Assembly: GCF_019800665.1 (NCBI RefSeq)
Contig: NZ_JAHVKO010000003.1
Coordinates: 372,001 to 436,000, forward strand
DNA from: Microbulbifer agarilyticus
Lineage (GTDB): Bacteria > Pseudomonadota > Gammaproteobacteria > Pseudomonadales > Cellvibrionaceae
Reading direction: 5' to 3'
DNA length: 64,000 nucleotides
Part shown: positions 36,708 to 45,861 of the stretch, one piece after another
Numbering within the stretch: position 1 is the stretch's first letter
Layout: every line of letters starts with the position of its first letter
Translations under genes and position numbers: made by a program
Notes under the pieces: generated by a model
Told to the model about the DNA's origin: nothing
What the model saw: only the letters and a program-made list of their open reading frames with translations
Databases searched by the model: none

Positions 36708-38711
36708 GTGCAGTTGAAGTACAGGGCAGATATCGATGGTTTGAGAACCATCGCAGTGTTATCTGTCATTATTTATCATGCCGAGATCGTACTGTTTGGC
36801 GGAAAGCTGTTGCCCGGTGGCTATCTGGGAGTTGATATATTTTTTGTTATTTCCGGCTATTTGATCACGTCTTTAATGATCAAAGAGCTGAGGAATACAG
36901 ACACTATCTCAATTTCTGATTTTTATGCGCGTAGAGCGAGAAGATTGTTGCCCGCATTATTTGCGGTGCTGACTTTCTGTTTGCCGATGGCCTGGTACTT
37001 ACTGCTCTCCGACAGTTTGGTCGATTTCGTAAACTCTCTTGTTGCTTCCTTGCTTTTTGGTTCGAATATTTATTGGAACTACAGCTTGCAGGCTTATGGC
37101 GCGGAGTCGGCGTTACTGAAGCCGTTGATGCATACTTGGTCTCTGGCGGTTGAAGAACAGTACTACCTTATTTTTCCAATGCTGATGATATTAATGTATC
37201 GGTATTGTAAAGGTTGGATTCTGCATTTCTTCGTCGTTTCGATCGTTGCGAGCCTCTGTTTTGCCGAGTGGATGAGTGCGCGTGATTCATCATTTTCTTT
37301 TTATATGCTACCGAGCCGAATTTGGGAGTTGTTTGCCGGTGCGCTCGTTGCTTATTTGATTTCGAATAACTGGATCAACAAGGAGAAGACACCGTTTTAC
37401 AAGGCATTTCCCTATATTGGTATCTTGCTGATTGCTTATTCTCTTGTGTATATCAGCTTTTCTTCGGCACATCCGGGGTTTATCACAATAATTCCCGTGC
37501 TTGGTGCGGTGATGGTGATTGCCTGTCCCGATAGCAGCAACCTTGTGACTCGGCTGTTATCGACCAGAGGTTTTGTTGGTGTTGGGCTAATTTCATATTC
37601 TCTGTATCTCTGGCACTATCCGTTATTCGCCTTTTTGCGCATATCCAATAGCTTCGAAACCCTAGCAATTAAGCTGTTGTCGATTGGTGCCGTATTTATA
37701 CTCGCCTATGTGTCTTATCGCTGGATAGAAAAGCCCTTTCGCAAGCCCGGGCAGATACCCCTACGTAAAACCAATATGTTGGCATCATCGTTCGTTGCTG
37801 TATTCCTGGGTTTCTCCTTGGTGGTGATAAAGCATGATGGGTTTGACACGCGCTTGCCTACCATTGTGAAAGAGGCGCAAGTCGAAGTGAATCTGTGTGA
37901 GGATAATCTCCACTGCACATTTAATGAGGGTGGGGATAGGGCTCTCTACCTGTTGGGGGATTCACACATGATGACCCTGGAAAGCAGTTTGCTGGAGTAT
38001 TCAAGTAATAATAATGTGAGCTTCCACGTATTGACCCAATCTGGCTGCATGTATGTGCCGAATATGGATAGGGTGCGCAAGGAAAACGGCAAGGCTACGC
38101 GTTGTACCTCGGCAGTTCAGGAACGCAGGAGGGAGATCTTGTTGTCCGGCGAGCCCGGTGTTGTGGTGGTTGGGGGAAGGTTGCCTTTGATCCTTTCCGA
38201 GGATCGTTTCGACAATCAAGAGGGTAAGTACGAGGGGGAAATGGAATATAGAATGCAGTATCCCTCTGAGCCTCTTGGATCGCGTGAACAACGCGCTGCG
38301 GCGATTAGCAGAGAATACGCCGCGGCCCTGCTCGAACTCGCTAAATTCGGCCACCAGGTCGTCCTCTTGTACCCAGTTCCAGAGGTGGGTTGGCATGTAG
38401 CAAAACAGCTAAAGAGCAAACTGTCTGGGAAAAGCGAAAACGAGATGAGGGCTGAGCTGGACAAGAACCCGATCTCTACCAGCTACGCTGTATTTCAGGA
38501 GCGAGTGCAAGCAAGCGCGCGTTTATTGGATAGCGTTCAGCACGAAAATATCGTGCGGGTTTATCCCCATAAGCTGTTTTGCAATACGAAGATTTCCGGC
38601 AGGTGTATCACGCATGATCTCGAGCAGTCCTTCTACCGGGACGATGACCATTTGAGTTTGATCGGCGCGGCCATGTTGCAGGCCGAAATTTTGCAGGCGG
38701 CAAATATCTAA
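36708..38711 (+). CDS. acyltransferase 3 (OafA/YrhL type) with SGNH domain
   Basis: A 667-residue membrane protein. The N-terminal acyltransferase 3 domain starts YRADIDGLRTIAVLSVIIYHAE, with the catalytic-type His and about ten helices to residue 350. The C-terminal periplasmic SGNH hydrolase domain has LGDSHMM near residue 417 and DDDHLSL near residue 645, giving the Ser and the Asp/His of the active site. Such proteins O-acetylate surface polysaccharides such as O-antigen or exopolysaccharide. Codon use looks AT-richer than in most neighbours and no polysaccharide genes adjoin, so acquisition by transfer is possible. The start is GTG. Confidence 0.9.
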   Translation: MQLKYRADIDGLRTIAVLSVIIYHAEIVLFGGKLLPGGYLGVDIFFVISGYLITSLMIKELRNTDTISISDFYARRARRLLPALFAVLTFCLPMAWYLLLSDSLVDFVNSLVASLLFGSNIYWNYSLQAYGAESALLKPLMHTWSLAVEEQYYLIFPMLMILMYRYCKGWILHFFVVSIVASLCFAEWMSARDSSFSFYMLPSRIWELFAGALVAYLISNNWINKEKTPFYKAFPYIGILLIAYSLVYISFSSAHPGFITIIPVLGAVMVIACPDSSNLVTRLLSTRGFVGVGLISYSLYLWHYPLFAFLRISNSFETLAIKLLSIGAVFILAYVSYRWIEKPFRKPGQIPLRKTNMLASSFVAVFLGFSLVVIKHDGFDTRLPTIVKEAQVEVNLCEDNLHCTFNEGGDRALYLLGDSHMMTLESSLLEYSSNNNVSFHVLTQSGCMYVPNMDRVRKENGKATRCTSAVQERRREILLSGEPGVVVVGGRLPLILSEDRFDNQEGKYEGEMEYRMQYPSEPLGSREQRAAAISREYAAALLELAKFGHQVVLLYPVPEVGWHVAKQLKSKLSGKSENEMRAELDKNPISTSYAVFQERVQASARLLDSVQHENIVRVYPHKLFCNTKISGRCITHDLEQSFYRDDDHLSLIGAAMLQAEILQAANI

Positions 38712-38757
38712 CCTTTTCCCCTCAGCACCGTTCAGGTTTTGACAGTTTGTGAAGTAC

Positions 38758-38790
38758 AAAAAAGCCAGCCCAAATAGGGCTGGCTTTTTT
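38758..38790. terminator. bidirectional rho-independent terminator
   Basis: Six A, an 8-bp stem GCCAGCCC/GGGCTGGC with a 5-nt loop, then six T. It serves the acyltransferase gene and, on the other strand, ettA. Confidence 0.92.
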
Positions 38791-38836
38791 GTGGCAGACT
38801 TTGCCGATATACGCCAGTGTCTGTCTGGTGGAAGGG

Positions 38837-40501
38837 TCAGGTCTTCAGCTTCTTGTACTGCATCCGGTGCGGCGTAGCGTTTTCACCGTTGCGCGCCACA
38901 AAGTCCTCGTGGTACTCGGTGTAGTTACCCTCGAAGAACACCACGTTGCTGTCGCCTTCGTAGGCCAGGATGTGGGTTGCCACACGGTCGAGGAACCAGC
39001 GATCGTGCGAGATCACCATGGCGCAGCCCGGGAAGCTCAACAGGGCTTCTTCCAGTGCACGCAGGGTTTCGATGTCGAGGTCATTGGACGGTTCGTCCAG
39101 CAGTAGCACGTTGGCGCCCTGCTTCAGGGTGTAGGCCAGGTGCAGACGGCCGCGCTCACCACCGGAGAGTTCACCGACACGTTTCTGCTGGTCACTGCCC
39201 TTGAAGTTGAAACGGCCAATGTAATTGCGCGAGCCGACTTCGTAGTTGTTGATCTTCAGCATGTCATGCCCGTCGGACACGGCCTCCCATACGGTCTTGC
39301 TGTCGTCGAGGCTCTCACGGCTCTGATCCACACTGGCAATCTGTACGGTTTCGCCGATATTGATTTCACCGGAGTCCGGTTGTTCGGTGCCGTTGATCAT
39401 GCGGAACAGGGTGGACTTACCGGCGCCGTTACCGCCCACGATACCCACGATGGCACCTTTGGGTACACGGAACGACAGGTTGTCGATCAGCGCGCGATCA
39501 CCAAAACCTTTGTTTACGTTTTTCAGCTCAATCACATTGTCACCGAGACGCTCACCCGGTGGAATGTAGATCTCGTTGGTTTCGTTACGGGACTGGAATT
39601 CCTGTGACTGCATTTCTTCCAGGCGGGACAGGCGGGCCTTGTTCTTGGACTGGCGGCCTTTGGGGTTCTGGCGGGCCCATTCCAGTTCTTTCTGCATGGC
39701 CTTGGCGCGGGCCTGCTCACCTTTCTGCTCCTGCTCCAGGCGCTTCTCTTTCTGTTCCAGCCAGGTGGTGTAGTTACCTTCCCAGGGAATACCGTGGCCG
39801 CGGTCCAGTTCCAGAATCCAGCCGGCTACGTTGTCGAGGAAGTAGCGGTCGTGGGTAATGGCTACCACGGTGCCTTCGAAGTCGTGCAGGAAGCGCTCCA
39901 GCCAAAATACGGATTCCGCATCCAGGTGGTTGGTGGGTTCGTCCAGCAGCAGCATGTCCGGGCGGGACAGCAGCAGGCGGCACAGGGCTACACGGCGCTT
40001 CTCACCGCCGGACAGCTTGGTGACGTCCGCATCCCACGGCGGCAGGCGCAGGGCGTCGGCGGCTACTTCCAGGCGATGCTCCAGGTTATGGGCATCCCAG
40101 GCCTGGATTACGTCTTCAAACTGCTGTTGCTTCTTGGCCAGGGCATCGAAGTCGGCATCCGGCTCGGCGTAGTCGGCGTAGACCTGCTCGAGGCCGGCGA
40201 GAGCGTCGATGGCTTCACGCACGCCGTCTTCGACGTTGCCGCGCACGTCTTTCTCTGGGTCCAGCTGAGGCTCCTGCGGCAGGTAGCCCACTTTGATGCC
40301 GGGCATGGCGCGGGCTTCACCGTTAAAGTCCTGATCGACACCCGCCATGATGCGCAGCAGGGTGGACTTACCGGCACCGTTCAAGCCCAGTACGCCGATT
40401 TTGGCGCCGGGGAAGAAGGACAGGGAAATATCTTTCAGAATCTCGCGCTTGGGCGGAACAACCTTGCCCACGCGGTTCATTGTGTATACGTATTCAGCCA
40501 T
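38837..40501 (-). CDS. ettA: energy-dependent translational throttle protein EttA
   Basis: A 554-residue ABC-F protein, matching the EttA length. Two ATPase domains each have Walker A (GLNGAGKST, GGNGAGKST) and signature (LSGGEKRRV, LSGGERGRL), joined by a long charged linker and carrying the arm region typical of EttA. It binds the ribosomal E site and gates early elongation according to ATP/ADP. MAEYVYTMNRVGKVVPPKREIL is the family N-terminus, so the ATG at 40501 is preferred over a longer frame that runs into the palindromic repeat at 40617-40722. Confidence 0.96.
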   Translation of the reverse strand: MAEYVYTMNRVGKVVPPKREILKDISLSFFPGAKIGVLGLNGAGKSTLLRIMAGVDQDFNGEARAMPGIKVGYLPQEPQLDPEKDVRGNVEDGVREAIDALAGLEQVYADYAEPDADFDALAKKQQQFEDVIQAWDAHNLEHRLEVAADALRLPPWDADVTKLSGGEKRRVALCRLLLSRPDMLLLDEPTNHLDAESVFWLERFLHDFEGTVVAITHDRYFLDNVAGWILELDRGHGIPWEGNYTTWLEQKEKRLEQEQKGEQARAKAMQKELEWARQNPKGRQSKNKARLSRLEEMQSQEFQSRNETNEIYIPPGERLGDNVIELKNVNKGFGDRALIDNLSFRVPKGAIVGIVGGNGAGKSTLFRMINGTEQPDSGEINIGETVQIASVDQSRESLDDSKTVWEAVSDGHDMLKINNYEVGSRNYIGRFNFKGSDQQKRVGELSGGERGRLHLAYTLKQGANVLLLDEPSNDLDIETLRALEEALLSFPGCAMVISHDRWFLDRVATHILAYEGDSNVVFFEGNYTEYHEDFVARNGENATPHRMQYKKLKT

Positions 40502-40616
40502 TAGAGCTCTAATCCAGTCGGTCAGAATTTGCGCGCAAGTTATCAGGTTGGTGGGAAAGTTCAACCTGTGGCTTGGGGATAGTCGCGTGGTGGTTTGATC
40601 TAGTTCTGTGGCGGCA

Positions 40617-40722
40617 CTGCTATCAGGAAACCCTATACGAGACACACCGTAAACCCATCCATGGGGGCTCCTCTAAAACATCCCTGTTTTAGAGGGGCTC
40701 GCATAGGGTTTCCTGATAGCAG
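40617..40722. repeat. 106-bp nested palindromic element
   Basis: Outer arms of 25 nt (40617-40641 and 40698-40722) are inverted copies with one mismatch. Inside is a second perfect inverted repeat, CCTCTAAAACA/TGTTTTAGAGG (40670-40680 and 40685-40695), with a 4-nt loop. It lies between ettA and the divergent hydratase gene. The form fits a dispersed palindromic repeat or a small non-autonomous element. Confidence 0.75.
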
Positions 40723-40817
40723 CGCCTTCGCATTAGACATTTTGGCGGGCACAAGTAATGCCTCTCAACCACCATCTATGGTTAACTTTGCCACAAATAA
40801 CACAACCGGGAACCAGT

Positions 40818-41921
40818 ATGACCCAGGAACACCCCGTTATCGTTGAGCGCCAGGGTGCGCTCGGCAAATTGACGCTGAATCTTCCCAAGGCGCTCAACGC
40901 CCTTAACCTTGAGATGATCGACCTGATCGCCGACCAACTGGACGCATGGGAGCAGGACGACACCCTGGCCTGTATCTGGATCGAGGGGGCAGGGGAAAAG
41001 GCGCTGTGTGCCGGTGGTGATGTGGTGGCACTGCACCGGGAGTCGGGCAGTTATGGTGAGCAGGGTGCGGGCCAGTTTGTGCAGGACTTCTTCACCCGCG
41101 AATACCGTTTGGACTACCGCATTCACACGTATCCCAAACCTATTGTCGTGTGGGGCAGTGGCGTTGTCATGGGTGGTGGTATCGGCATTATGAGTGGCGC
41201 CAGCCATCGTATCGTTACAGAAACCACGCGCATGGCGATGCCGGAAATCACCATTGGTTTGTTCCCGGACGTGGGTGGCAGCTGGTTCCTCAATCGTATG
41301 CCGGGGCGCACGGGCCTGTTCCTCGGCCTCACCGGGGCCCAGTTCAACGGCACTGATGCGATCTACTGCGGCATGGCGGATCGCCTGTTGCCCTGCGAAA
41401 GTAAAGACGCATTGCTGAATGGCCTGGCGGCACTGGAGTTTTCTGGGGATATCGACCAGAACCATGTGCTGGTGAGCAAGCAGGTGCAGTCGCTGGAAAT
41501 GGCGAGTGCCGAGCAGCCGGATTCCAACCTGCGGACCCACTACGATGCGATTCAGGAGCTGACCGACGGCGCGACCTTACCGGAAGTTTACGCGGACATT
41601 GCCGCCTACAGCGGTGATGACAAATGGCTGCAGCGTGCCTCGGCGACCATGCAGGCAGGTTGCCCGCTTACGGCTTGGATTGTGTGGGAGCAGCTGCGTC
41701 GCGGCCGCCATATGTCGCTGGCGGAGGTGCTGCGCATGGAGCTGGCTCTGGCCGTGAATATGTGTCGTTCCGGCCAGGTGAAGGAAGGGGTGCGGGCACT
41801 GCTGATCGACAAGGATCGCCAGCCACAATGGCAGCCGGCGACACTGGCAGAGGTTACCCGCGAAGATATCGAGCGCTGCTTTGCAGCGCCCTGGGAACAG
41901 AGCCCGCTGGCAGATCTGTAG
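40818..41921 (+). CDS. enoyl-CoA hydratase/isomerase family, probable 3-hydroxyisobutyryl-CoA hydrolase
   Basis: A 367-residue crotonase-fold protein, the length of 3-hydroxyisobutyryl-CoA hydrolases (step 4 of valine breakdown) rather than of about 260-residue hydratases. EGAGEKALCAGGDVVAL and the oxyanion-hole segment GSGVVMGGGIGIMSGASHRI are conserved, as is the catalytic region MPEITIGLFPDVGGSWFLNRMPG. The product of this enzyme would be the substrate of the dehydrogenase encoded at 44857-45756. The start was set at ATG 40818 by the usual N-terminus. Confidence 0.85.
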   Translation: MTQEHPVIVERQGALGKLTLNLPKALNALNLEMIDLIADQLDAWEQDDTLACIWIEGAGEKALCAGGDVVALHRESGSYGEQGAGQFVQDFFTREYRLDYRIHTYPKPIVVWGSGVVMGGGIGIMSGASHRIVTETTRMAMPEITIGLFPDVGGSWFLNRMPGRTGLFLGLTGAQFNGTDAIYCGMADRLLPCESKDALLNGLAALEFSGDIDQNHVLVSKQVQSLEMASAEQPDSNLRTHYDAIQELTDGATLPEVYADIAAYSGDDKWLQRASATMQAGCPLTAWIVWEQLRRGRHMSLAEVLRMELALAVNMCRSGQVKEGVRALLIDKDRQPQWQPATLAEVTREDIERCFAAPWEQSPLADL

Positions 41922-41959
41922 CGGGCCTGTATTGTGGGGCTTGTATTACGGGCTATGGT

Positions 41960-44497
41960 TTAGTCGCGGTAGAGCACCGTCACGGCGGTGCCTTCCGCCA
42001 CTACCGAACCGGAGACCACGCGCCCGTTGCCGGCAGCGGGGTCCGACTTCTCCATTGCCACCTTCCACTCGCCAGCCGGCAGGCTGTGGGTGTAATTATC
42101 GGCGCTGTTATAGATCACGAGTATTTCACTCCAGCTATCGCCCACTGCAGCACCGTTAATGTGATTGACCATTACTCCATAACGCGGACGGTTACTGGTC
42201 ACGTGCTGGTTAACCGCATCCCAAGTGGTCAGGCGGAACGCGGGGTGCGCGCGGCGCAGCGCGATCACATCGCGGTAGTAGTCGTACACATCGGCGTTGT
42301 CGATTTTCCAGTTCCAGTAATACTGGTTGATGGCATCCGGTGATTTGTAGCTGTTGTGGTCTTCCTGTTTGTCGCGCATCAGTTCCACACCGCCGTGCAG
42401 GAATGGAATGCCCTGGCTGGTGAGTACGATGCCGTTAGCAAACATCTGGATACGTCGCAGGTAGCCGCTATCGCGACTGACGCCGTTCAGATCGGCCCAC
42501 TGTAGGATTTTGTCGCGCAGGCTCAGGTTATCGTGGGCGGATACATAGTTGATGCTCTGCTCCGGGTCCATGGCGAACATCGGGTCCCACAAATCGATGT
42601 TGGTGTTGGCGTTATTGCTGTAGCGCAACGCGCCGCGGCTTCCGACTTCAATGCGCCAAGTGTCCGGATTGTTGTTAAACGCATAGCAGTCCCCGGGGTT
42701 ACAGCCACCGTTATCGTTCTGGCCCTTGATTGCCTCGCGGAACTTGGGGTTGAACACGCCTACGCGCGCTTCATGAATACGGCCGATGGTACCTAGGCGT
42801 ACCCGCTCCAGCTCGCGCGGATCGGAAGCGTAACCGTTCCAGGGTTCGCCGTAGATCAGCAGGTTTCTGTCGGGGAAGGTGGCGTTCAGGTGCGTGCCCC
42901 ATTCTTCCACTTCGTCGTAATCGAAAATCCCGATCAGGTCGAAGCGGAATCCGTCGATGTTGTACTCCTCCACCCAGTACTCGAGCGAGTCGCGAATCAT
43001 GCGGCTCACCATCGGCACATTGGCATCGATACTGTTGCCGGTACCGGACAGGTCTGTTGGGGTGTAGTAGCTGGTAGAAATGGGTTCGAACATTTCCTTG
43101 GCGTAGGTGTGGTTGTACACCACATCCATAATCACGCGGATGCCGGCCTTGTGGAATTCATCCACCATCTGCTTGAACTCGCGCACGCGGTTCTCGTAGT
43201 CGAACGGCGTCAGCGAATAGCGTTCTTCCGGGATGCTGTAGTTGCGCGGATCGTAGCCCCAGTTGTAGCAGCTGTTGTCCGTCACATCCGGGCAGGAACC
43301 GAAATCATAGGAAGGCAACAACTGCACGTGGGTTACGCCCAGTTCCTTCAAGTGATCGATACCGGTGGAGACGCCGTTGTAGGTGGTACCACTTTCCACC
43401 ATGCCGAGGAACTTGCCGCGTTTGTTACTGCTTACCCCGGACTCCGGCGCGATGGTGAAATCGCGTACGTGCACCTCGTAAATAATTGCATCTTCACGCT
43501 CGCTCATGACCGGGCGTGCAGACCAGCCGCCGGGCAGGTCGGTACTGTCCAGATCTATCACGATGTTGTTATTGGTATTGGGTTCCACCATGCGGCCGTA
43601 TGGGTCGCGCACTGAATTGCCGTTCACCACAAAGTAATAGGGCTTGAGCTTCCAGTCGCCGCTGACGGCAACCGAATATACGTCGGTCAGGCCGTTACTG
43701 TCGGGGACTTTATTCATCGGGTAACTCTGGCCATCGAGTACCAGCTGTACATCACTGTGGTCCGGGGACCAGAGCGAGAAGCGCGTTTCGGTTGCGCTGT
43801 AGACTGCGCCGAGGGCCTGTACTTCTCCGCCACAATTGCTGCTGCACGCGACGCTTTCCAGGGTGTAAGTCAGGTTTGCGTCGTTGACCGTAAGTAGGTA
43901 ATCACCGGTGACCCCGGTAAAGATATCTGCACCGGTCCGCTCGAGGGTGCCGTCTGCACCGTTGTCACCATAGTTCCAGCTCCAGTCGCCGTTAACGTCG
44001 AGCTTGAAGCGCTGGTTTGCCTGGCCATCGAAATTGACCTGCACCTGCCAGGTGTTGTCGTCGACCAGCGTCAGCTCAGAGGTGCCCCAGCCATTGGGGG
44101 TGCCGCGGAAAAACAGGCTGGGCAGGTTGCTCTGGAAACCACCGGGGGTGTCATCGCAACTGGCAACTTCCGCAACCTGGATTGATTTGCTGTCGCTATA
44201 GAAGGTGATTGCATAGCTCTTACCTGCCGCCACACTGTAATCGGATGTCGGGTAGTTTTCCTGCCAGTTGCCGTAGCGATCAATTTTGAAACGCGGGCCG
44301 CCATTGGCATCCCCGGTAGCGAAACTCTGGCAGCTCTCGAACTCGGTGCTGCTGACGGCGGTCATGGCATCGGCTGACCAGCCGTTGGGGGTGCCGCGAA
44401 AATACCATTCTGCGGAAGCTTGCGCGGAGAAGAGGGTGATAAACAGACAGGAGAGTGCCGGCAGTCGGGTTCGACCACCACAAATGGGTTTGATCAT
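41960..44497 (-). CDS. secreted type I pullulanase-like GH13 glycoside hydrolase
   Basis: An 845-residue exported enzyme with a signal peptide (to about 29, SAQASA). Two similar N-terminal repeats of about 100 residues begin WYFRGTPNGW (near 31) and LFFRGTPNGW (near 127) and probably bind starch. A CBM48-like domain follows (RFSLWSPDHSDVQLVL), then the GH13 barrel. That carries YNWGYDPRNY (the pullulanase motif), DVVYNHT, DGFRFDLIG with the nucleophile Asp, IYGEPWNG with the acid Glu, and SAHDN. It should cleave alpha-1,6 links in pullulan or limit dextrins. It sits between two valine-catabolism genes on the opposite strand, which looks like an insertion. Confidence 0.9.
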   Translation of the reverse strand: MIKPICGGRTRLPALSCLFITLFSAQASAEWYFRGTPNGWSADAMTAVSSTEFESCQSFATGDANGGPRFKIDRYGNWQENYPTSDYSVAAGKSYAITFYSDSKSIQVAEVASCDDTPGGFQSNLPSLFFRGTPNGWGTSELTLVDDNTWQVQVNFDGQANQRFKLDVNGDWSWNYGDNGADGTLERTGADIFTGVTGDYLLTVNDANLTYTLESVACSSNCGGEVQALGAVYSATETRFSLWSPDHSDVQLVLDGQSYPMNKVPDSNGLTDVYSVAVSGDWKLKPYYFVVNGNSVRDPYGRMVEPNTNNNIVIDLDSTDLPGGWSARPVMSEREDAIIYEVHVRDFTIAPESGVSSNKRGKFLGMVESGTTYNGVSTGIDHLKELGVTHVQLLPSYDFGSCPDVTDNSCYNWGYDPRNYSIPEERYSLTPFDYENRVREFKQMVDEFHKAGIRVIMDVVYNHTYAKEMFEPISTSYYTPTDLSGTGNSIDANVPMVSRMIRDSLEYWVEEYNIDGFRFDLIGIFDYDEVEEWGTHLNATFPDRNLLIYGEPWNGYASDPRELERVRLGTIGRIHEARVGVFNPKFREAIKGQNDNGGCNPGDCYAFNNNPDTWRIEVGSRGALRYSNNANTNIDLWDPMFAMDPEQSINYVSAHDNLSLRDKILQWADLNGVSRDSGYLRRIQMFANGIVLTSQGIPFLHGGVELMRDKQEDHNSYKSPDAINQYYWNWKIDNADVYDYYRDVIALRRAHPAFRLTTWDAVNQHVTSNRPRYGVMVNHINGAAVGDSWSEILVIYNSADNYTHSLPAGEWKVAMEKSDPAAGNGRVVSGSVVAEGTAVTVLYRD

Positions 44498-44827
44498 CGC
44501 TGTGTACCGTTATTATTTTGTTGGAATTATTCGTCGAATTTCGTGACACATATATATGACGCATATATGACACAGCAGGGGCTTCGATCGGCCTTTACCG
44601 CAGCGTCCAGATTAGTTCTGGGGCGGAACAGGGCACATCCCCCTACGCAGGGGCGTAGCGCTGAAGGCCAATGGCCACGTGGCGTCACTTGGTTTTCCGT
44701 GTAGAGAAGGTGAATTTGCTGGCGACCCCGCGTATCTTTGCAAGTAATTAACCTGTCTTTTCCGTGCGAAGGTCACGCTTTCGCCTGGCGAAAGAGCAGC
44801 GATGGATAAAGCAAAAATAATGAAAAA
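44498..44827. other. intergenic region between divergent pullulanase and dehydrogenase genes
   Basis: About 330 bases without a credible gene. It contains near-tandem repeats TGACACATATATA, TGACGCATATA and TGACACA (44544-44574) upstream of the pullulanase gene, spaced about one helical turn. It also has a hairpin CTACGC/GCGTAG near 44643-44658. Their function is unknown. Confidence 0.4.
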
Positions 44828-44861
44828 GGATGTATGCGGATGAAGGATGTATGCGAATGAA
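44828..44861. repeat. 17-bp tandem duplication at the dehydrogenase start
   Basis: GGATGTATGCGGATGAA (44828-44844) is followed at once by GGATGTATGCGAATGAA (44845-44861), differing at one base. The second copy contains the preferred start codon and its upstream GGAT. The duplication therefore covers the translation start region. Confidence 0.85.
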
Positions 44862-45756
44862 AAAAGTAGCGTTTATTGGTCTCGGCAATATGGGTGGCCC
44901 CATGGCGGCGAACCTGGTCAAAGCGGGTTTTAGCGTAACCGCCTTTGACCTGTCCGAAACGATGTTGGAAAGCGCCGTCGCCAATGGCTGCGCCAAAGCC
45001 GATAGCGCGCTGGCGGCAATTGAAAATACCGATGTCGTGGTATCCATGCTGCCCAGTGGCGAAGCGGTGCGGGCGTTGTATCTCGGTGTGCATGGCCTGA
45101 TCCAGGCCATGCGTCCGGAAGTACTGCTTATCGATTGCTCCACCATTGCCGCCAACGACGCGCGTCAGGTTATTGCCGCTGCAGGTGAACGGGGAATTGC
45201 TGCGGTGGACGCGCCGGTCTCTGGCGGTACTGCTGCAGCCGCCGCCGGCACTCTGTCGTTTATGTGTGGTGGGAAAGACGGCGCAGTTGCGTCTGCTCGC
45301 CCGGTGCTCGAAGCCATGGGGGCGAATATTTTTCACGCCGGCCCTGCCGGCAGCGGGCAGGTGGCAAAAATCTGCAATAACATGCTGCTGGCAATCCACA
45401 TGATTGGTACCGCCGAAGCACTACAACTGGGGGTGGACAACGGGCTCGATCCCGCGGTGCTTTCCGAGATCATGTGCGCGAGCTCCGGCGGCAACTGGTC
45501 TCTGGAAAAGTACAATCCCTACCCCGGCGTGATGGAGGGCGTGCCGGCGAGCCGTGATTACACCGGCGGCTTTTCGGTGGCGCTGATGTTGAAGGATCTG
45601 GGGCTCGCCATGGATACCGCGGCGGGGAGTGCCTCATCGACCCCGCTTGGCGCGCTGGCAAAAAATCTTTATCAGCTGCATGGCGGCGATGCGGTCAACA
45701 GCGCGCTGGACTTCTCTTCTATTCAAAATCTGTTCCGGCGCCCGGTAGGTGACTGA
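44857..45756 (+). CDS. mmsB: 3-hydroxyisobutyrate dehydrogenase
   Basis: A 299-residue beta-hydroxyacid dehydrogenase. KKVAFIGLGNMGGPMAANLVKAG is the NAD-binding motif, DAPVSGGTAAAAAGTLSFMCGG the substrate-binding motif, and GSGQVAKICNNMLLAIHM holds the catalytic Lys. GMSLEKD-type residues of this group appear as GNWSLEKYNPYPGV. It oxidises 3-hydroxyisobutyrate in valine breakdown. The ATG at 44857 starts exactly at the Rossmann strand; an in-frame ATG at 44830 lies in the duplicated copy of the start region. Confidence 0.9.
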   Translation: MKKVAFIGLGNMGGPMAANLVKAGFSVTAFDLSETMLESAVANGCAKADSALAAIENTDVVVSMLPSGEAVRALYLGVHGLIQAMRPEVLLIDCSTIAANDARQVIAAAGERGIAAVDAPVSGGTAAAAAGTLSFMCGGKDGAVASARPVLEAMGANIFHAGPAGSGQVAKICNNMLLAIHMIGTAEALQLGVDNGLDPAVLSEIMCASSGGNWSLEKYNPYPGVMEGVPASRDYTGGFSVALMLKDLGLAMDTAAGSASSTPLGALAKNLYQLHGGDAVNSALDFSSIQNLFRRPVGD

Positions 45757-45774
45757 GAGTAAAGCCCCCGGCGC

Positions 45775-45788
45775 TTGATCTAGGTCAA
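45775..45788. promoter_or_regulatory. FNR/Anr box upstream of hemN
   Basis: TTGATCTAGGTCAA matches the FNR/Anr consensus TTGATNNNNATCAA at nine of ten positions and lies 73 bp before the hemN start. Anaerobic control of hemN by FNR-type regulators is well known, and such a regulator is encoded next door. Confidence 0.7.
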
Positions 45789-45861
45789 TTGTTGGGGGCA
45801 GACCGGCGGGTACGCTGCCTGACTTTCCACCGCGTAAGTCAGGATCAGAGGTGCCCCTCAG

